From positions 186,001 through 250,000 of the forward strand of contig CAJXGN010000005.1 of assembly GCA_913053875.1 (NCBI GenBank): a DNA stretch of 64,000 nt, given 5' to 3'. A program made the translations under genes and the position numbers. Source of the stretch: an uncultured Agromyces sp. (lineage in GTDB: Bacteria > Actinomycetota > Actinomycetes > Actinomycetales > Microbacteriaceae). The notes beneath the pieces are model-generated. The model did no database searches. It saw nothing but the letters and a program-made list of their open reading frames with translations, and was not told where the DNA came from. Positions within the stretch are counted from its first letter, which is position 1; each line of letters starts with the position of its first letter. Shown piece by piece: positions 1 through 10,287 of the stretch.

Positions 1-318
1 GACCTCGTCGTCGGCTGCGCGGCGCAGCTTCTCGGCGTCGATGTCGGCCTGCGCGATGAGGCGCGTCGACTGCTCCTCGGCCACGCGCAGCGTGTTCTCG
101 AGCTTCGTGCCGAGGCCGGAGAACGTCGGGTTGCCGACCTCCTCGAGCTCGGCGTTCAGGTCGTCGATGCGGGCGACGAGGCGCTTGACCTCCTTGCCCT
201 GCTCGGCGAGCTGGGTGTTCGCGTTGAGGAGTTCCCGTCGCAGGTCGACGAGTGCCTTGTCGACCTCGTCCTTGTCGTATCCGCGGAACACCTGCGTGAA
301 TTCGGTCTCCTCGACCAT
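1..318 (-). CDS. DivIVA-domain cell-division/polar-growth protein (partial)
   Basis: The first 106 residues of a DivIVA/Wag31-like protein; the 3' end lies outside the window. DivIVA proteins bind curved polar membrane and organise peptidoglycan synthesis in actinobacteria. The N-terminus begins MVEETEFTQVFRGYDKDEVD; the RGYD...EVD stretch is the DivIVA membrane-targeting signature. It continues as charged heptad-like sequence typical of the coiled coil. The ATG at 318 is preceded by a good GGAGGA ribosome site, and a TACAAT -10 box lies further upstream on the same strand. It could be canonical Wag31 or a DivIVA paralogue; without the C-terminus I cannot decide. Confidence 0.85.
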   Translation of the reverse strand, partial: MVEETEFTQVFRGYDKDEVDKALVDLRRELLNANTQLAEQGKEVKRLVARIDDLNAELEEVGNPTFSGLGTKLENTLRVAEEQSTRLIAQADIDAEKLRRAADDEV

Positions 319-377
319 GTCTCCTCCGGGGGGTGGGGTGGCTGGCCCGCGAACAGGGGGTGAGGCGGGCCCGTCCG

Positions 378-383
378 ATTGTA
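378..383 (-). promoter_or_regulatory. -10 element for the DivIVA-like gene
   Basis: TACAAT on the minus strand is a near-perfect sigma-70 type -10 box in a GC-rich background. It implies a leader of about 50 nt before the GGAGGA site and the ATG at 318. No convincing -35 is visible. Inferred from sequence only. Confidence 0.5.
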
Positions 384-428
384 CGGGAGGCGCCTCGGTG
401 GGAGGGCACTCGTGTGCACAGCCATCGG

Positions 429-459
429 TTGGCCAACTCCCAGCCTCGGCCGATATCGT
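429..459 (+). promoter_or_regulatory. Candidate promoter for the 554-2422 gene
   Basis: TTGGCC (429-434) and TATCGT (454-459) are separated by 19 bp on the plus strand, giving a leader of roughly 90 nt. The divergent intergenic region 319-553 holds this and the minus-strand -10 box; I see no other feature in it. Confidence 0.35.
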
Positions 460-553
460 GGAACGTTGTGTCGCTCGCGACAGGCGGATGCACCGGAGCC
501 CGAACCGGTGCCGGATCCGCGGGCGACCGACTCCCCGACCTGAAGGAGACTCG

Positions 554-2422
554 TTGCGCTTCGTACTCGCGCTGGTTGCGTTCATCGGCGCCGCGCTGAT
601 GATCGGCGCCGGCATCGCGCAGCGCACGGTGCTCCTCGAGCCCGACAGCGTCGTGCTCGACGTCACCGTCGAGAACCCCTCGAACTACATGGTCGTCGAG
701 CCCGAGGCGCTCGCCGCCCACGCCGGCCAGCAGTCGTTCACGGTCAGCGGCTCTCCGCAGGTGTTCCTCGCGTACGGCCGCACCGACGATGTGCTCGCCT
801 GGATCGGCGACACCTCGTACACCAGCATCGGCTTCGACGAGGAGGACGGCGTGCTCACCTCGTCGCTCATCACGCCGGCCGCCGACCCGGGTGCGGCGCC
901 CGCGCCGGAGACCGACCCCGACGCGCCAGCGAGCGAGGAGGAGGACGCGGACTCCGACGAGCCCGAGGAGAACCCGGATGCCACGGGCGACCCGTCCGGC
1001 TCCGACCTGTGGCTCGACCAGTTCACCGACGAGAACCTGCTGCGCACGACCGTCGACCTCCCCGAGGGCATCACCGTGCTGCTCGCCGCCGACGGCACCG
1101 AGAGCGCCCCGTCGCGCATCGGCATCTCGTGGCCGCTCGACAACTCGACGCCGTGGGCCGGCCCGCTGATCGCCGGCGGCTCGCTGCTGTTCCTGATCGG
1201 CCTGTTCTTCCTCCTCACCGGGATCCGTCGCCACCGCCGCTCGCGCGGCCCGCGCCGGAACGTCCCGAAGGGTCCCCGCCGCCTCCCGAGCGCACCGAAG
1301 CCCACCGCCAAGCAGGTCGGGCGCGGCTCGGGCCGGCGCGCGATCGGCCGCTCGCGGATCGCGGTCGTGCCCGTCGTGGCGATCTCGGCGTTCGCACTCA
1401 CCGGCTGCTCGGCCGACTACTGGCCGGACTTCGACGCCATGGCCACGTCGTCGCCCACCGCGGAGCCGACGCCCACCGCCGAGGGCGAGGAGGAGCCCGT
1501 CGTGCAGGAGGTGACGCCGCCGGCCGTCACGGTCGCGCAGATGGAGCGCATCATGCGCCGCATCGCGGTGCTCGCGGGCGACGCCGACGCCGAGCGCGAC
1601 GAGTCGCTGCTCTCCGACCGGTTCACCGGGCCCGCGTTCGACGCGCGAGAGGCGAACTACGCGATCCGCTCGTCGCTCGACGACTACGCCGCGCCCGCCG
1701 CGATCCGCGCGTCGCCGCTCACGCTCATCCTCCCGCAGCAGGCGAACCTCTGGCCGCGCACGGTGATGGTCGTCACCCAGAACGAGGACGACCCGACCGA
1801 GGCGCCGATCGCACTCGTGCTCGAGCAGGACGAGCCGCGCGAGAACTACCACATCGTGTACGAGATGGCGCTCGCGCCCGACGCGCAGGTGCCGCCGGTC
1901 GCACCGGCGAGCATCGGCGCGCCGATCATCTCGCCCGAGTTCAAGGGCCTGCTCCTGCCGCCCGGCGAGGTCGCGGCCGCCTACGCGGACGTGCTGCTGA
2001 AGGGCTCCGACAGCGAGTACAACGACCTCTTCACGCTCGAGGGCGACGTGCTGCGCGAGCAGCTCGGCGTGGCCGGCCAGCGCGAGATCGCCGAGAGCCT
2101 GCCCGACACCGCCGACATCGACTTCACGAACGAGGTCGGCGACGGCCCGACGGTGGCGCTCGCGACCAACGACTCGGGCGCGCTCGTCGCGGTCGAGATC
2201 GAGCAGCAGGAGGAGGTGACGCCGAACGACGGCGGCACCATCGGATTCGAGGAGGGCTCGCCGGGCGCCGCCCTGTCGGGCTTCGACGAGAAGAGCGCCA
2301 AGGGCGTGCAGCGCCAGGTCTCGCTCCAGCTGCTGTTCTACGTACCCGGTGTCGGTTCCGACGGCACCATCACGCTGCTCGGCTGGTCCGAGAGCCTGAT
2401 CAACGCCTCGGAGGTCCAGTGA
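554..2422 (+). CDS. Conserved actinobacterial membrane protein with an internal lipobox, unknown function
   Basis: A 622-residue protein I do not recognise. TTG at 554 is chosen because it follows GAAGGAGACTCG and opens directly into a membrane segment (RFVLALVAFIGAALMIGAGI). After an extracytoplasmic region with a low-complexity acidic linker (about residues 112-140), a second membrane segment spans about 201-224 (SLLFLIGLFFLLTGI), followed by a basic cytoplasmic stretch. A third hydrophobic stretch ends in FALTGC with Cys285, a textbook lipobox. The C-terminal 330 residues look like a secreted folded domain. It overlaps the downstream thioredoxin-TPR gene by a GTGA junction, so the two are translationally coupled. 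It may be an old fusion of a membrane protein with a lipoprotein. Confidence 0.8.
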   Translation: MRFVLALVAFIGAALMIGAGIAQRTVLLEPDSVVLDVTVENPSNYMVVEPEALAAHAGQQSFTVSGSPQVFLAYGRTDDVLAWIGDTSYTSIGFDEEDGVLTSSLITPAADPGAAPAPETDPDAPASEEEDADSDEPEENPDATGDPSGSDLWLDQFTDENLLRTTVDLPEGITVLLAADGTESAPSRIGISWPLDNSTPWAGPLIAGGSLLFLIGLFFLLTGIRRHRRSRGPRRNVPKGPRRLPSAPKPTAKQVGRGSGRRAIGRSRIAVVPVVAISAFALTGCSADYWPDFDAMATSSPTAEPTPTAEGEEEPVVQEVTPPAVTVAQMERIMRRIAVLAGDADAERDESLLSDRFTGPAFDAREANYAIRSSLDDYAAPAAIRASPLTLILPQQANLWPRTVMVVTQNEDDPTEAPIALVLEQDEPRENYHIVYEMALAPDAQVPPVAPASIGAPIISPEFKGLLLPPGEVAAAYADVLLKGSDSEYNDLFTLEGDVLREQLGVAGQREIAESLPDTADIDFTNEVGDGPTVALATNDSGALVAVEIEQQEEVTPNDGGTIGFEEGSPGAALSGFDEKSAKGVQRQVSLQLLFYVPGVGSDGTITLLGWSESLINASEVQ

Positions 2423-3384
2423 CGAACCCGCCCATGCCCGACCCGTCGTCGATGCGCGGCGCCGTGGACCTCTCGTCCCTGGCGTCCCGGCGCTCGGCAC
2501 CGCAGCCGCCCGCCGCCGACGGGTCCGCTCCGGCCGCCGGCGAGGGCGCACCGGTGCCCGCCTCGGCACTCGTGGTCGACGCGACCGACCAGAGCTTCGG
2601 CCAGGTCGTCGAGCTCTCCAAGCGCGTGCCCGTGGTCGTCGACCTCTGGGCCGAGTGGTGCGCCCCGTGCAAGCAGCTCACCCCGGTGCTCGAGCAGCTC
2701 GTCGCCGAGTACGCCGGTCGCATCGTGCTCGCGAAGGTCGACGTCGACGCCAACCCGCAGCTGGCGCAGGCGTTCCAGGCGCAGTCGATCCCGACGGTCG
2801 CCGCCGTCGTCGCCGGCCAGCCGGTGCCGCTGTTCACCGGTGCGCAGCCCGAGCAGGTCGTGCGCGAGGTGTTCGAGCAGCTGCTGCAGCTCGCCTCGCA
2901 GCACGGGGTGAACGGCCGCGTCGACGTGGGCGAGGCGCCCGCCGAGTCGGAGGAGCCGGTCGAGGAGCCGCTGCCCGAGCACGTGCAGGAGGCGTACGAC
3001 GCGATCGAGCGCGGCGACTACGAGGCCGCTGCGGCCGCGTACCGCACGGCGCTCGTGAAGCAGCCGTCCGACGCCGAGGCGAAGGCCGGCCTCGCGCAGG
3101 TCAGCCTGCTGGCGCGGCTGCAGGGCCGCGGCATCGACGAGATCCGCCAGGCCGCGGCATCCGCCCCCGACGACGTCGACGCGCAGCTCGCGGTCGCCGA
3201 CCTGGACTGCTCGGGCGGCCACGTCGACGACGCCTTCGACCGCCTGCTCACCCTCTTCGCCAAGCTGGCCCCCGCCGATCGCGACCCCGTGCGCGCACGC
3301 CTGCTCGAGCTGTTCGAGGTCGTCGGCATCGACGACCCGCGCGTGGGCGCGGCCCGTCGCAGGCTCGCGTCGCTGCTCTACTGA
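2419..3384 (+). CDS. Thioredoxin-TPR co-chaperone, CnoX/YbbN-like
   Basis: 321 residues. After an Ala/Pro-rich N-terminus of about 50 residues comes a thioredoxin fold (about 50-160) with an intact WCAPC redox motif (Cys81, Cys84). The C-terminal half has TPR-type helices (about 190-290, e.g. AYDAIERGDYEAAAAAYRTA). This is the CnoX/YbbN architecture, a holdase and thiol-protecting co-chaperone; the E. coli protein lacks a full CxxC, whereas this one keeps both cysteines. GTG at 2419 overlaps the upstream stop and has GGAGG just before it, so it is co-translated with the membrane protein. Confidence 0.88.
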   Translation: MTNPPMPDPSSMRGAVDLSSLASRRSAPQPPAADGSAPAAGEGAPVPASALVVDATDQSFGQVVELSKRVPVVVDLWAEWCAPCKQLTPVLEQLVAEYAGRIVLAKVDVDANPQLAQAFQAQSIPTVAAVVAGQPVPLFTGAQPEQVVREVFEQLLQLASQHGVNGRVDVGEAPAESEEPVEEPLPEHVQEAYDAIERGDYEAAAAAYRTALVKQPSDAEAKAGLAQVSLLARLQGRGIDEIRQAAASAPDDVDAQLAVADLDCSGGHVDDAFDRLLTLFAKLAPADRDPVRARLLELFEVVGIDDPRVGAARRRLASLLY

Positions 3385-3409
3385 GCCGGCCCGACCGCGA
3401 GCACGTGCC

Positions 3410-3423
3410 GCGCGGATCCGCGC
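3410..3423. terminator. Palindrome between convergent genes, possible bidirectional terminator
   Basis: GCGCGGATCCGCGC is a perfect 14-bp palindrome, extended on both sides by partially pairing GTGC/ACGGC. It lies in the 52-bp gap between the convergent thioredoxin-TPR gene and glgB. No T-tract is present, which is common in high-GC actinobacteria. Confidence 0.4.
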
Positions 3424-3436
3424 ACGGCGCCGGTCG

Positions 3437-5641
3437 TCACTCCGGCCGCAGCCAGAGCACGCCGAGCGGCGGCAGCGTGAGGTCGATCGACGCCGGACGG
3501 CCCTGGAACGGCACGTCCTGCGCGTCGACCCCGCCGAGGTTGCCGACGCCGGAGCCGCCGAACTCCGAGGCATCCGTGTTCAGCACCTCGACCCAGCGCC
3601 CGGCGAAGGGCAGGCCGAACCGCTGGCCCGTGTGCGGCACCCCAGCGAAGTTCGCCACGCACAGCAGCGGCCGTCGCTCGCGGTCGTAGCGCAGGAACGC
3701 GACCACGTTGGTCTCGGCCGAGCCGCCGTCGACCCACTCGAAGCCCGCGGAGTCGTTGTCGAGCTCCCAGAGCGCGGGCGAGTCCCGGTAGATGCGGTTG
3801 AGGCGGCCGACGAGGTCGAACAGCGCGCGGTGGCTGGGCTGGTCGAGCATCCACCAGTCGAGGCTGCGCTCCTCGCTCCACTCGGAGAGCTGCCCGAACT
3901 CCTGCCCCATGAAGAGCAGCTGCTTGCCGGGGTGCGCCCACATGTACGCGAGGTACGCGCGCAGGTTCGCGAGCTGCTGCCAGTGGTCGCCCGGCATCTT
4001 GTTCAGCAGCGACCCCTTGCCGTGCACGACCTCGTCGTGGCTGATCGGCAGCATGAAGTTCTCGCTGAACGCGTACATGAACGAGAAGGTGATCTCGTCG
4101 TGGTGGTACGACCGGTACATCGGGTCCTCGCCGATGTAGCCGAGCGTGTCGTGCATCCAGCCCATGTTCCACTTGAAGCCGAAGCCGAGCCCGCCGCCCG
4201 AGGTGGGACGCGTGACGCCCGGCCAGTTCGTCGACTCCTCGGCGATGATGACGGTGCCGGGGTTGCGCTTGTACGAGGTCGCGGTGACCTCCTGGAGGAA
4301 CGAGATCGCCTCGAGGTTCTCGCGCCCGCCGTGGATGTTCGGCGCCCACTCGCCCTCCTCGCGCGAGTAGTCGAGGTAGAGCATGGACGCGACGGCGTCG
4401 ACACGGAGCCCGTCGACGTGGAACTCCTCGAGCCAGTAGAGGGCGTTCGCGACGAGGAAGTTCTTCACCCGGGGGTTGCCGTAGTCGAAGATCAGCGTGC
4501 CCCAGTCCTTGTGCTCGCCGCGCCGCGGGTCGGGGTGCTCGTAGAGCGGCTCGCCGTCGAACCGGGCGAGCGCCCAGCCGTCCTTCGGGAAGTGGCCGGG
4601 CACCCAGTCCATGATCACGCCGATGCCCGCCTGGTGCAGGCGGTCGATGAGGTACCTGAGGTCGTCGGGGAAGCCGAACCGGGCGGTCGGCGCGAAGTAG
4701 CCCGTGACCTGGTAGCCCCAGGAGCCGCCGAACGGATGCTCCGCCAGGGGCAGGAACTCCACGTGGGTGTAGCCGAGCTCGCCGACGTAGCCGATGAGCT
4801 CGTCCGCGGCGTCGCGGTACCCGAGGCCCTTGCGCCACGAGCCGAGGTGCACCTCGTAGACGCTCATCGGGCCGTCGTGCGGGTCGTGGGCGCGGCGGCG
4901 GTCCATCCACTCGTGGTCGCCCCACTCGTACGAGGTGGCGGTCACGGCGGACGCGGTCGACGGCGGGGCCTCGGCCGCGCGGGCCATGGGGTCGGCGTGG
5001 GTGACCCAGTCGCCCGACCGGGTGCGGATCTCGAACTTGTACAGCGCGCCGGGGGCGACGTCGGGCACGAACAGCTCCCACACCCCGTTGCCGCCCATGT
5101 TGCGCATGGCGTGCGCGGAGCCGTCCCAGTCGTTGAAGCTGCCCTGCACGCGCACGGCCTGGGCGTGCGGCGCCCAGACCGAGAACGACGTGCCCGACAC
5201 GGGGGAGCCGATGCCCCAGTGGTCGCGGTGGTGCGCGCCGAGCACGCGCCACAGCTCCTCGTGGCGGCCCTCGCCGATCAAGTGCAGGTCGAGCTCGCCG
5301 ATCGACGGGGCGAACCGGTACGGGTCGTCGGCGGTCCACTCCGCGCCGTCCTCGTAGCGGGCCTCGATGCGGTAGTCCTGCGGCGAGAAGTCGCCGACGC
5401 CCTGCCAGATGCCCCAGCCGAGGTGCTCGAGCGGCAGCCGGCCGTCCTCGAGCACCGCGTCCACGTCTCGGGCGAGCGGTCGGCGGGCGCGGATCACCGT
5501 GCGCGCGGGCTCGCCCGGTCGCTCGATCGGGTGCTGGCCGAGCACGCCGTGCGGGTCGTGGTACCGGCCCTCGCCGACCGCGGCGAGGATGTGGTCGGCG
5601 GGGCGCGCGGGCATCGCGGGCCGCGGGTGGGTGTCAGGCAT
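3437..5641 (-). CDS. glgB: 1,4-alpha-glucan branching enzyme GlgB
   Basis: 734 residues, the usual length. Cuts alpha-1,4 chains and re-attaches them as alpha-1,6 branches in glycogen or capsular glucan. N-terminal N1/CBM48-like modules (about 10-220, with [10 protein letters not shown]) precede a GH13 barrel. The GH13 residues are visible: Asp415 nucleophile in DGLRVDAV, Glu468 acid/base in IIAEES, and Asp in PISHDEV. The ATG lies inside the end of glgE (8-nt overlap) with GAGAGGGG upstream, so glgE-glgB form one transcript. In mycobacteria GlgE and GlgB together convert maltose-1-phosphate to branched glucan. Confidence 0.96.
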   Translation of the reverse strand: MPDTHPRPAMPARPADHILAAVGEGRYHDPHGVLGQHPIERPGEPARTVIRARRPLARDVDAVLEDGRLPLEHLGWGIWQGVGDFSPQDYRIEARYEDGAEWTADDPYRFAPSIGELDLHLIGEGRHEELWRVLGAHHRDHWGIGSPVSGTSFSVWAPHAQAVRVQGSFNDWDGSAHAMRNMGGNGVWELFVPDVAPGALYKFEIRTRSGDWVTHADPMARAAEAPPSTASAVTATSYEWGDHEWMDRRRAHDPHDGPMSVYEVHLGSWRKGLGYRDAADELIGYVGELGYTHVEFLPLAEHPFGGSWGYQVTGYFAPTARFGFPDDLRYLIDRLHQAGIGVIMDWVPGHFPKDGWALARFDGEPLYEHPDPRRGEHKDWGTLIFDYGNPRVKNFLVANALYWLEEFHVDGLRVDAVASMLYLDYSREEGEWAPNIHGGRENLEAISFLQEVTATSYKRNPGTVIIAEESTNWPGVTRPTSGGGLGFGFKWNMGWMHDTLGYIGEDPMYRSYHHDEITFSFMYAFSENFMLPISHDEVVHGKGSLLNKMPGDHWQQLANLRAYLAYMWAHPGKQLLFMGQEFGQLSEWSEERSLDWWMLDQPSHRALFDLVGRLNRIYRDSPALWELDNDSAGFEWVDGGSAETNVVAFLRYDRERRPLLCVANFAGVPHTGQRFGLPFAGRWVEVLNTDASEFGGSGVGNLGGVDAQDVPFQGRPASIDLTLPPLGVLWLRPE

Positions 5642-7643
5642 CGATCGCCCCTCTCACGTGCAGGATGTGCACCGGCATGGTGAACGCGTCGAGTCGCACG
5701 TAGTTCGACGCCCCCCACTCCCAGCTCTCGCCGCTCACGAGCTCGTCGACCCGGTAGCGGGTGCCTTCCGGCAGCCCGAAGGCGGTGACGTCGAGGTGCA
5801 CGGTCGTCTCGCGCACGGAGTGCGGGTCGACGTTGGCGATGACGACGATCGTGTCGGGCTCGCCGGACGCCGTGAACGCGCCGTCGAGGTGCTTGCTGTA
5901 CGCGAGGATGGCCGGGTCGTCGGTGGCGTGGAAGCGGATGTTCCGGAGCTGCCCGAGGGCCGGATGCTGGGCGCGGATGCGGTTCAGGATGCCGAGGTAG
6001 AGCCCGAGCGAGCGCCCCTCCGCCTCGGCGCGGGCGAAGTCGCGCGGCTTGTACTCGTACTTCTCGTTGTCGATGGCCTCCTCGGCGCCGGGCCGCGCGA
6101 CCGACTCGAAGAGCTCGAAGCCCGAGTACACGCCCCACAGCGGGCCGGCGGTGGCCGCGATGGAGGCGCGCACGGTGAACGCCGCCGGGCCGCCGAACTG
6201 GAGGTACTCGGTGAGGATGTCGGGCGTGTTCACGAACAGGTTCGGGCGCATGTAGTCGGCAGTCTCCTGCGAGACGCTCGTGAGGAACTCCTCGAGCTCC
6301 TCCTTGGTGTTGCGCCACGTGAAGTACGAGTACGACTGCTGGAAGCCGACCGCGGCGAGCGAGCGCATCATCGCCGGCCGCGTGAACGCCTCGGCGAGGA
6401 ACACGACATCGGGGTGCTCGGCGTTCACCTCGCCGATGATCCACTGCCAGAACGCGAGCGGCTTGGTGTGCGGGTTGTCGACGCGGAAGATGCGCACGCC
6501 CTGCGCGATCCAGTGCCGCAGCACCCGCAGCGCCTCCTGCCGGATGCCCTCGGGGTCGTTGTCGAAGTTGATCGGGTAGATGTCCTGGTACTTCTTCGGC
6601 GGGTTCTCCGCGTACGCGATGGTGCCGTCGGGCAGCGTCGTGAACCACTCCGGGTGCTCGGTGACCCACGGGTGGTCGGGCGAGGCCTGCAGCGCGAAGT
6701 CCATGGCGATCTCGAGGCCGAGCTCGTTCGCCCGCCGCACGAACGCGCGGAAGTCGCGCAGCCGCCCGAGGTCGGGGTGGATGGCGTCGTGCCCGCCCTC
6801 GGGCGAGCCGATGGCCCACGGCGAGCCGGGGTCGTCGGGGCCGGCGTCGAGCGTGTTGTTCGGGCCCTTGCGGAACGCGCGTCCGATCGGGTGGATCGGC
6901 GGCAGGTAGACCACGTCGAAGCCCATCGCGGCGACCTCGGCCAGTCGCTGCTGGGCGGTGCGGAAGTTGCCGCTCCGCCAGCGGCCGTTCTTGTACCGGT
7001 GCGCGCCCTCCGAGCGCGGGAAGAACTCGTACCAGGAGCCGACGCCCGCGGCGCGCCGCTCGACCCGGATCACGTGCTCGGGCGACGTCGTCGTGAGCGT
7101 CGCGAACGGGCGCAGGTGGAACTCGGCGTGCAGCGCCGCGTCGTCGATCACGGCGGCGCGCTCGTCGACGGGCTTCGCACGGTTGCGGAGCAGTCGGGCG
7201 GATGCCGCGAGCCGGCGCCTCGCGCGCTGCGGGCGCTTCATCTGCAGCGACGCCTTCTGCAGCATCCGCGCGCCGATCTCGAACATGAGCTCGACGTCGA
7301 TGCCCGCGGGCACCTTGATGCCCGCGTCGTGCACCCAGGTCTCGAACTCGTCGCCGAACCCCGTCACGCTCCAGCGCCACTCGCCCACCTCGTCGACCAG
7401 GGCGAGCGCCTCCCAGCGGTCGAGTCCCGGTCCCATCAGGTGCATCCGATGCTCGCTCGACTCGCCGGAGGGCGAGGTGAGGTGCAGCATGGCGCCGACG
7501 GCGTCGTGTCCCTCGCGGAAGACGGTGGCCCGGAAGGGCACCACCTCGCCGTCGAACGCCTTCGGGCGCAGTTCCGGCTCGAGCGATGCGGGAGTGAGGC
7601 GGCCCACCGGGATCCGGCCGACCGTCGTCGTGGGGGAGGTCAC
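5634..7643 (-). CDS. glgE: Alpha-1,4-glucan:maltose-1-phosphate maltosyltransferase GlgE
   Basis: About 669 residues. GlgE (GH13_3) extends alpha-1,4-glucans using maltose-1-phosphate. The N-terminal beta domain ([15 protein letters not shown]) is typical; the barrel holds [12 protein letters not shown] (nucleophile Asp) and [13 protein letters not shown] (acid/base Glu). An ATG at 7673 is in frame, but GTG at 7643 is preferred: the minus strand has TACGGT at 7650-7655, placing transcription start on that GTG (leaderless). Divergent from glgP and overlapping glgB by 8 nt. The maltose-1-phosphate suppliers TreS/Pep2 or GlgM are not in the window. Confidence 0.94.
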   Translation of the reverse strand: MTSPTTTVGRIPVGRLTPASLEPELRPKAFDGEVVPFRATVFREGHDAVGAMLHLTSPSGESSEHRMHLMGPGLDRWEALALVDEVGEWRWSVTGFGDEFETWVHDAGIKVPAGIDVELMFEIGARMLQKASLQMKRPQRARRRLAASARLLRNRAKPVDERAAVIDDAALHAEFHLRPFATLTTTSPEHVIRVERRAAGVGSWYEFFPRSEGAHRYKNGRWRSGNFRTAQQRLAEVAAMGFDVVYLPPIHPIGRAFRKGPNNTLDAGPDDPGSPWAIGSPEGGHDAIHPDLGRLRDFRAFVRRANELGLEIAMDFALQASPDHPWVTEHPEWFTTLPDGTIAYAENPPKKYQDIYPINFDNDPEGIRQEALRVLRHWIAQGVRIFRVDNPHTKPLAFWQWIIGEVNAEHPDVVFLAEAFTRPAMMRSLAAVGFQQSYSYFTWRNTKEELEEFLTSVSQETADYMRPNLFVNTPDILTEYLQFGGPAAFTVRASIAATAGPLWGVYSGFELFESVARPGAEEAIDNEKYEYKPRDFARAEAEGRSLGLYLGILNRIRAQHPALGQLRNIRFHATDDPAILAYSKHLDGAFTASGEPDTIVVIANVDPHSVRETTVHLDVTAFGLPEGTRYRVDELVSGESWEWGASNYVRLDAFTMPVHILHVRGAIDA

Positions 7644-7725
7644 GTTCCGACCGTATCGCGTCGACACGGCCATGTCGGGGGATTGCGTTCACGCGTCCGA
7701 CATGTTGCGCCCGTACGCTGATGCC
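7644..7725. promoter_or_regulatory. Divergent glgE / glgP promoter region
   Basis: TACGGT (7650-7655, minus) serves glgE and TACGCT (7713-7718, plus) serves glgP. Each lies 7-8 nt from its start codon with no Shine-Dalgarno sequence, so both messages look leaderless. The shared 80-bp region is the obvious place for coordinated control of glucan synthesis and breakdown; I see no clear operator palindrome in it. Confidence 0.5.
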
Positions 7726-10278
7726 GTGCGAGCGATCCGTCGATTCACCGTCCGTCCCGTGGTTCCGGAGCGCCTGTCGGCGCTGGAGGAGCTCGCCGCG
7801 AACCTGCGCTGGTCCTGGCACCTGCCGACCCGCCGGCTGTTCGAGCACGTCTCGCCGCACGCGTGGGCGGCGACCGGACACGACCCGGTCGCGCTCCTCG
7901 GCGAGGTGGAGCCGGAACGGCTGGCCGAGCTCGCGGCCGACGACGGATTCGTCGGGTGGGCCGAGTCGCTGCGCGCCGACCTGCACGGGTACCTCGGCGA
8001 GCCGCGGTGGTACCAGGGGCTCGAGGGCCCGGCACCGGCCCGGATCGCCTACTTCTCGCCCGAGTTCGGCATCGCGGCGGCGCTGCCGCAGTACTCAGGC
8101 GGCCTCGGCATCCTCGCCGGCGACCACCTGAAGAGCGCGAGCGACCTGGGGGTGCCGCTGACCGCCGTGGGGCTGTTCTACCGCGCGGGCTACTTCTCGC
8201 AGTCGATCTCGCCCGACGGCTGGCAGCAGGAGCGCTACCCGGTGCTCGACCCGGACGGGCTGCCGCTCACCGTGCTGCGCCGGCACGACGGCACGCCCGA
8301 GCAGGTGAGCCTCGCGATGCCGGGCGGGCGGGCCCTGCACGCGCGCGTCTGGCAGGCCGCGGTGGGCCGGGTCACGCTGCTGCTGCTCGACACCGACATC
8401 CCCGCGAACGACGACGACCTCCGCGGCGTCACCGACCGGCTGTACGGCGGCGGCGGCGAGCACCGCCTGCTGCAGGAACTGCTGCTCGGCATCGGCGGCG
8501 TGCGCGCGCTGCGAAGCTGGGAGGAGCTCGGCGGGCACGCGGCCGCCGACGTCTTCCACACCAACGAGGGCCACGCGGGCTTCCTCGGCCTCGAGCGCAT
8601 CTCCGACCTGATCGGCGAGGGGCTCTCGTTCCAGGAAGCGCTGCAGGCCGTGCGCGCCGGCACCGTGTTCACGACCCACACCCCCGTGCCCGCGGGCATC
8701 GACCGGTTCGACCGCGGGCTCGTCGAGCGCTACCTCACGCCCGAGCTGCTGCCCGGCGTGCGATCGGCCGACGTGCTCGCGCTCGGCACCGAGGCCGATC
8801 CCGGCTCGCACGCCTTCAACATGGCGATCATGGGCCTCCGGCTCGGCCAGCGCGCGAACGGCGTGTCGAAGCTGCACGGCGAGGTCAGCCGGCGCATGTT
8901 CTCCGAGCTGTGGGCGGGCTTCGACGCGAGCGAGGTGCCCATCGACTCGGTCACGAACGGGGTGCACGCGCCGACCTGGACGGATCCGCTGCTGAAGTCG
9001 CTCGCCGAGGCGCGGTTCGGCTCGCCCGACACGACCGCGGTCGACTGGGCGTCCGACGTGGTCTCCGACGCCGAGCTGTGGGAGGTCAAGCAGGCCATGC
9101 GCGAGCAGCTCGTGGTCGACGCGCGCCGCCGCGTGTCGGAGGCGTGGTCGGCGAGCCACCCCGGCGCGGTGTCGCCGCCGTGGACGTCGGGCGTGCTCGA
9201 TCCGCACGTGCTCACGATCGGGTTCGCCCGCCGCGTGCCGACGTACAAGCGCCTGACGCTCATGCTGCAGGACCCGGAGCGCCTCGCCGCCATCCTCACC
9301 CACCCCGAGCGGCCGGTGCAGATCGTCGTCGCGGGCAAGTCGCACCCCGCCGACGACGAGGGCAAGCAGCTCATCCAGCAGCTCGTGCGCTTCGCGTCCG
9401 ACCCGGCGGTGCGCCAGCGCATCGTGTTCCTGCCCGACTACGACATCGGCATGGCCCGCACGCTCTACCCGGGCTGCGACGTGTGGCTGAACAACCCGCT
9501 GCGCCCGCTCGAGGCGTGCGGCACATCGGGCATGAAGGCCGCCCTGAACGGCGCGCTCAACTGCTCCATCCTCGACGGCTGGTGGGCCGAGTACGCCGAC
9601 GACGAGAACGGCTGGGCGATCCCGTCGGCCGACGCGGCGGGGGACGCCTCGGAGCGCGACCGGCTCGAGGCATCCGCCCTCTACGACCTCATCGAGCACC
9701 GCATCGCGCCCCGGTTCTACGACCGCGACGCCGACGGCGTGCCGACCGCGTGGGTCGGCATGATGCGGCACACGCTCGCGACGCTCTCGCCCGAGCTGTC
9801 GGCCGACCGCATGGTGCGCGAGTACGTGCAGCGCCTGTACCGCCCCGCGGCCGAGCTCGCCGCGACGGCGAACGCCGACGACCACCGCCCGGCCCGCGAG
9901 CTGGCGGCGTGGAAGGCGCGCGTGCGCGCCGCCTGGCCGTCGGTGCGCGTGCGGCACGTCGAGTCGGGCGGCCTCGCATCGGTGCCGCACGTGGGCGAGG
10001 AGCTGCGCCTGCGCGCGCACGTCGACCTCGACGGGCTCTCCGACGACGACGTCGCGGTGCAGGTGGTCTACGGCCGGGTGCGCGACGGCGACGACCTGTC
10101 CGACCTGCGCACGTGCGAACTCGACCCGGATCCGTCGACCGACGGCGGCGGCGCTCGCGTGTACACCGGCGCCGTCGCGCTCGAGCGCGCGGGCAACTTC
10201 GGGTACACGGTGCGCGTCGTGCCGAAGCATCCGCTGCTGTTCAGCGCCGCCGAGATGGGGCTCGTCGCGCTGCCGTAG
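7726..10278 (+). CDS. glgP: Alpha-glucan phosphorylase GlgP
   Basis: 850 residues, the length of the actinobacterial GT35 subfamily. Releases glucose-1-phosphate from glucan ends. It begins VRAIRRFTVRPVVPERL, carries EFGIAAALPQYSGGLGILAGDH near residue 110 and the pyridoxal-phosphate motif EACGTSGMKAALNG with Lys604. GTG at 7726 is chosen over an in-frame ATG at 7702 because the TACGCT -10 box at 7713-7718 puts transcription start at the GTG. It diverges from glgE-glgB and converges tightly (9 bp) with ybaK. Confidence 0.94.
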   Translation: MRAIRRFTVRPVVPERLSALEELAANLRWSWHLPTRRLFEHVSPHAWAATGHDPVALLGEVEPERLAELAADDGFVGWAESLRADLHGYLGEPRWYQGLEGPAPARIAYFSPEFGIAAALPQYSGGLGILAGDHLKSASDLGVPLTAVGLFYRAGYFSQSISPDGWQQERYPVLDPDGLPLTVLRRHDGTPEQVSLAMPGGRALHARVWQAAVGRVTLLLLDTDIPANDDDLRGVTDRLYGGGGEHRLLQELLLGIGGVRALRSWEELGGHAAADVFHTNEGHAGFLGLERISDLIGEGLSFQEALQAVRAGTVFTTHTPVPAGIDRFDRGLVERYLTPELLPGVRSADVLALGTEADPGSHAFNMAIMGLRLGQRANGVSKLHGEVSRRMFSELWAGFDASEVPIDSVTNGVHAPTWTDPLLKSLAEARFGSPDTTAVDWASDVVSDAELWEVKQAMREQLVVDARRRVSEAWSASHPGAVSPPWTSGVLDPHVLTIGFARRVPTYKRLTLMLQDPERLAAILTHPERPVQIVVAGKSHPADDEGKQLIQQLVRFASDPAVRQRIVFLPDYDIGMARTLYPGCDVWLNNPLRPLEACGTSGMKAALNGALNCSILDGWWAEYADDENGWAIPSADAAGDASERDRLEASALYDLIEHRIAPRFYDRDADGVPTAWVGMMRHTLATLSPELSADRMVREYVQRLYRPAAELAATANADDHRPARELAAWKARVRAAWPSVRVRHVESGGLASVPHVGEELRLRAHVDLDGLSDDDVAVQVVYGRVRDGDDLSDLRTCELDPDPSTDGGGARVYTGAVALERAGNFGYTVRVVPKHPLLFSAAEMGLVALP

Positions 10279-10287
10279 GGCGCCCGG

